30,215 bases of DNA from Chrysophaeum taylorii (taxonomy: Eukaryota > Sar > Pelagophyceae > Pelagomonadales > Pelagomonadaceae), in the NCBI GenBank assembly GCA_029834535.1, contig JAQMWT010000541.1, forward strand, positions 1 to 30,215. The letters are read 5' to 3'. Of this stretch, positions 26,844 to 30,215 are shown one piece after another; within the stretch, counting starts at the first letter, position 1, and every line of letters begins with the position of its first letter. The position numbers and the translations under genes are program-made. The notes beneath the pieces were generated by a model. That model searched no databases. It was given only the letters and a program-made list of their open reading frames with translations, and was not told the DNA's origin.

Positions 26844-28058
26844 TTATCCTGTTGATCGAATCAACAACAACGAATCGAATAATCCGTCCGTCCGTCCGCC
26901 CGCCCGTCCGTCCGGTCCGTCCGTCCGGTATAGAAAAATTCAATACTCATGTTGGGTTGAAGCTTAAACTATTTAGCATATCTTGCGTGCTTGCCCCGGA
27001 GAAATGATGGCGACGCCTCCTGGGACGAGGCGTCTCGTGCCTAAAGAGCGCCGCGACACCGAGGGGCGCGCGCGGCTTGCGCGGCACCGCCCGAGCGAAG
27101 CTCAGAAGCAGCAGAAGCACCGCGACCTCGACGCGGACCAAGAGCGACATCGCGTGGGAGCGTGCGGCAAGACTAGGGAAAGGAGCGCGACCGAGCGCGA
27201 GAGCCTCGTGATACCGAGCGGCCGCAACACGAGGAAGAGCAACGCGACCGACCGCGAGAGCGTCGTGCTACCGGGCAGCCGCAACGGTAGGAAAAGGACC
27301 GCGAGCGCGCGCGACAGCCTCGTGCTACCGCGCCGCCGCAACACTATTGAAAGCTACCGCGCGCTCGCAACACTCTTGAAATGGAACGTTCCACCGTCCG
27401 TCTACTATTGTCGGAGTATGAAATGGAACGTTCCACGGTTGAGCAAAGGTTGAAAAATTAAATGTTCAATGAAGCTTGAAACCATTCAACGGTCAAAAAA
27501 TTGCAACAATGCCGCGAAGAACTCGTCGTGACGCCTTACAAAGTACAACCGATGGAAAGCGCCGAAGAAATGATGCCGACCCCCCCAGGCGACCGTGCGT
27601 CCGTCCGTCCCTCCGACAGCCTCGTGCTACCGCGCGGCCGCAACACTAGTGATAGCCACCGCGCGCCCGCAACACTCTTGAAATGGAACGTTCCACCGTC
27701 CGTCTACTATGGTCGGAGTATGAAACGGACCCCCCCCCCCCCGAGGCATGTCGCACACGGTGGTGCACGGCTACAATCCCGACAAGACGTACTGCGCCCT
27801 CGAAGCCGAAAAAGAGCCCACCATGCGCACCCTTCTCGAACACGCCGGAATCTTCCTCGAAAAAGCCAACATCCAGCCCACCTCCTAACCACCATCATCC
27901 CCCATCAATGCCCCTCTCGAACACAAACCTGCTTCCAACACCTTCGCAAAACCCTAATCGCATTCATTACAACCCCCAGCATTTGCCCTACGTCACGCCA
28001 TTCGCAACGCACTTGTTAAACGGATAGCCCCCATCAACAGCCCCAGCGTTAGCCCTTC
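26844..28058 (-). repeat. Right arm of the fold-back element
   Basis: Reverse-complement match to the left arm. It lacks the SINE and has about one copy of the 240-bp unit. It includes three or four GC-rich units of about 57 bp (27165-27355) and GGAACGTTCC palindromes. Confidence 0.75.
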
Positions 28059-28067
28059 TTAATCCGG

Positions 28068-28175
28068 TAGAGAACGGGTATAACACAGCGTTTTCTTAAA
28101 TCAAAACGTGCTAAAGTTAAGGGAACTAGCCCTAGGATAGGGGGTACTAATCCTAATTCATATTTTCTATCTCTA
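28068..28175 (-). repeat. LTR2 fragment
   Basis: TAGAGAAC at 28068 to ATCTCTA at 28175. The part from 28083 matches 29430-29529 (AGCGTTTTCT, GTGCTAAA, CCTAGGATAGGGG, GTACTAA). It lacks the GAGGACAG half. It sits directly outside the fold-back element and ends where the second Helitron copy starts. Confidence 0.6.
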
Positions 28176-28284
28176 GGTTGTCTGTTTGTCTTTAAAGGTC
28201 GACTGCGAAGGGGGGGGGTGTCTGTTTGTCCCCCGAACCATGGTAAGGCTCACGTAGGCGCACAAGCCAGACATTGATCTTCCA

Positions 28285-28828
28285 GGCCGTCTACCGCGAC
28301 CTCGCAGACTATTTCCACGACCCGCGGTGGCTCTTTCATCGCGCCATTCTCTCGCCCCGTCGAAACGATGTTGTCTATGCTGACTACGCGCGCATGACCG
28401 CGGCCTTTCCCGGAGACGAGGCGTCGGAGTTCTTTTCGGCCGACTAGCTTGGGTCGGAAGACGACGCCTCGCTCTCTACAGTCGAGTTTTCAACTCCCTG
28501 ACAACCAACGGCATGCTGACTTTGAGCGCGAGCTTAAGGTCTTCGCAACCTCGACCCGTCGCACGGCCACTGCAACGGTACCAGATACATGATCAATCGT
28601 GTCGTGTCACCGAGGCTCCTCCAACCAGTATCCCTTAAGGCCCGCCTACGCCAAACGATCAACAAGAGCCAGGGCCAGACGCCCCGCGAGGTCGGCGTTC
28701 TCTTGCCCAAGCCCGTCTTCTGCCACGTCCAGCTCTACGTGGCTCTCTGTCGATCGGCAACCCCGAGGATATCCTCTTCTGGGTCGACGACTCCACCCTA
28801 CACCACACGTGCTGCGCAATACCGATAA
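28285..28828 (+). pseudogene. PIF1-like helicase C-terminal fragment (Helitron copy 2)
   Basis: VYRDLADYFHDPRWLFHRAI then SPRRNDVV starts the fragment. Stops and shifts follow (TAG near 28446). The frame 28589-28828 carries TINKSQGQTPREVGVLLP and HVQLYVALCRS, identical to the first copy. It has the same 5' limit as copy 1, so the element was already truncated before both copies were made. Confidence 0.8.
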
Positions 28829-28856
28829 GCCCCCTCCCGGCGTCTACACGCGCACT

Positions 28857-29195
28857 GTAGGTGAACTTACTGGGACCAGGTGAACTTACTTGGGTTGGAG
28901 ATTGGGACTAGGTGAGCTTACTGGGACAAGGTGAACTTACTGGGGTTTTTAGAGTAAACTCAAAGGCTAGCGACGTGTGCGGATCAAAGCATCTTAGGTT
29001 GGCGGGGGTGAGAGCGACGAGCTCAAAGGAGAGTGGGGTGAGTGAGTGTGAGCACGAGTTGGTTTACGCCGAACTTACTGGGGTTGGAGATTGGGACTAA
29101 GTGAGCTTACTGACCAGGTGAACTTACTGGGACCAGGTGAACCTTACTAGGGTTGGAGATTGGGACTAGATGAACTTACTGGCCTGCACTTGTGA
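28857..29195 (+). repeat. Tandem repeats at the 3' end of Helitron copy 2
   Basis: Repeated GGTGAACTTACTGGGACCAG and GGGGTTGGAGATTGGGACTA units, with a non-repeat stretch at 28950-29065. Same arrangement as at 3975-4345. Confidence 0.75.
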
Positions 29196-29332
29196 AGAAT
29201 TATTCGAAGATTGTAGAGCCGTTGAGGCGATTTTGTGTCTCGAGGCGTGCCGTTCAGGTGGACGCCCGAGTGCCAAGAGGCGTGGGATACGATCATCGAA
29301 GCCTTGGTGGATTCTCGCGGAGTTATCACCCG

Positions 29333-29529
29333 CAGAGAACAGTAATTTCAACTGTGTTACCCTTCAGCAGAGTGAGAGCAGTGGTAGTCTGCCCTCGCTC
29401 TGTCTCTAACAACGAGGACAGCACGGTGTGAATAACACTGCGTTTTTCTGAAATTAAAAGGTGCTAAAAGTAAGAGAGCTAACCCTAGGATAGGGGGGTA
29501 CTAACCCTAAATCAAATTTTGTATCTCTA
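29333..29529 (-). repeat. LTR2, 3' LTR of another Copia element
   Basis: 197 bp from (C)AGAGAACAG to TATCTCTA on the plus strand. On the minus strand it starts TAGAGATA, preceded by the purine-rich GTGAGGGCG, and follows the RNase H end of a Copia pol gene. It matches pieces at 16978 and 28068. The interval 29196-29332 holds no feature I can support. Confidence 0.6.
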
Positions 29530-29571
29530 CGCCCTCACAGATTGAACTCGGTGAGCGAAATCTGGATCAAA

Positions 29572-30215
29572 CTAAGCAGGAAGCGACTTTCCATCGACAA
29601 GGATGTAAAGAGTGTTCTGGACGGAGTTGTACGGTGGAAGAGTAGCAGAAAGAGTAACTTGATGAGATGGTGGTGAAGAAGATGTAGAATGAACACCGTA
29701 GGCGTTCTTGAACTTGTGGAATAAATTGCGGGGAAGGAGTTTTGAAAAATGATCAGCGATCTGGTAGTGAGTGGGACACCAGAGGGGACGAATGACCGAG
29801 TTGGCCTGGTAGTCACGAATGCGAAATTCTCGTAAATTGATATGACGAGAGGGAGCACTGACTTTAGGGTGATTAGCGACATGCAATGCGCTAGCGTTGT
29901 CAATAAGCAGGGGTATAGCGTGAGCTTGATCACGTGAAAGCAGATAAGGATGAGAGGAGGAAATCTTATGAAACCATTAGCATTCATCAGCGGCTGCGCC
30001 AGCGGCGATGAGTTCGGCTTCCATGGTGCTTTTGGCAGTAAGAGTTTGGCGTTTGCTAGACCAGAAGACGAGGTTGCCAAATACGAAAATACAGCACCAG
30101 AATGAAATCTTAAGCGAGGGTCAGAACGGTCAGCGAAACTGGCATCAGTAAAACAAATAATGGGCGAACGAAGACGATGCAATTCTGGATAGTTGCCGAT
30201 CAGATGCTGAAAACG
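29572..30215 (-). pseudogene. RNase H end of a second Copia lineage (frameshifted)
   Basis: On the minus strand, ICFTDASFADRSDPR and HSGAVFSYLA match the Copia RNase H start (TDAD-x-A...SGYVF). A frame change then leads to SAPSRHINLREFRIRD and PTHYQIADHFSKLLPRNLF, the typical HI-x-RxxxIR and Q-x-ADxxTKxLP end. It differs clearly from the RNase H at 13850-14390, so it is another lineage. It runs off the right edge and is inactivated by at least one frameshift. Confidence 0.75.

Larger units (their letters stand above)
23484..28058. mobile_element. Fold-back element with long inverted arms and TTAA flanks
   Basis: Left arm 23484-25218 and right arm 26844-28058 are reverse complements apart from indels, starting GAAGGGCTAACGCTGG outward on both sides. 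TTAA stands directly outside both ends (23480-23483 and 28059-28062), as expected for a TTAA target duplication (piggyBac, Kolobok). The spacer holds a PIF/Harbinger-like transposase remnant, which normally gives 3-bp TWA duplications, so the mobiliser is uncertain. The arms differ in length because the left one has a SINE and an extra tandem unit. Confidence 0.7.
28176..29195 (+). mobile_element. Helitron-like remnant, second copy
   Basis: Plus-strand counterpart of 3969-5022: TGTCTGTTTGTC edge, helicase fragment, GGTGAACTTACTGG repeats, and the 3' string ACTGGCCTGCACTTGTGA ending at 29195. The 5' edge is uncertain within about 30 bp. Confidence 0.65.

Overview
The window is a repeat-dense stretch of a eukaryotic nuclear genome. 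The evidence is Copia, Mutator-like, PIF/Harbinger-like and Helitron protein remnants, GT-AG introns (one with a TACTAAC-type branch site) and short retroposons with TTAG tails. There are no ribosome-binding sites, operons or bacterial genes. An alga or other protist seems most likely, but the species cannot be named from the sequence. I see no intact host housekeeping gene; almost everything is transposable-element DNA in varying decay.

Left half (1-16963): two copies of one unusual Copia-type LTR retrotransposon lie head to head. The minus-strand copy (1-6798, running off the left edge) has its 5' LTR at 6484-6798, a half-tRNA(iMet)-type primer-binding site, gag, protease and a DNA-methyltransferase module. 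It is itself interrupted by a Helitron remnant (about 3969-5022) and a SINE-like insertion (6199-6454). The plus-strand copy starts abruptly inside gag at 6799 and runs to its polypurine tract and 3' LTR (16649-16963). The simplest reading is that the minus copy inserted into gag of the plus copy, whose 5' part lies left of the window. Module order in the plus copy: gag, aspartic protease, C5-cytosine DNA methyltransferase, integrase, proline-rich linker, reverse transcriptase/RNase H, then an extra 660-codon ORF. A 21-bp sequence encoding TExSLNY recurs at five places in the plus copy, mostly at module junctions, and looks like a set of polyprotein cleavage sites or a shuffling seam. The methyltransferase module and this repeated junction are the main discovery here.

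Middle (16964-23480): a fragment of a second LTR family with the same primer-binding sequence, an unrecognised minus-strand reading frame (17352-17861), and a Mutator-like transposase gene with introns and a SWIM-type zinc finger (17910 to about 21110), broken by a SINE-like insertion. Next come an unrecognised acidic gene (21129-22622) and a repeat block with a 70-bp minisatellite.

Right (23484-28058): a 4.6-kb fold-back element with inverted arms of 1.7 and 1.2 kb, flanked by TTAA on both sides. Its spacer carries a PIF/Harbinger-like transposase remnant and a minus-strand ORF. Then follow an LTR fragment, a second copy of the Helitron remnant in the opposite orientation (about 28176-29195), and the LTR and RNase H end of another Copia lineage (29333-30215, minus).

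In the Copia element, gag, protease, integrase and reverse transcriptase are the standard replication set. The methyltransferase could mark element or host DNA with 5-methylcytosine; that role is inference.
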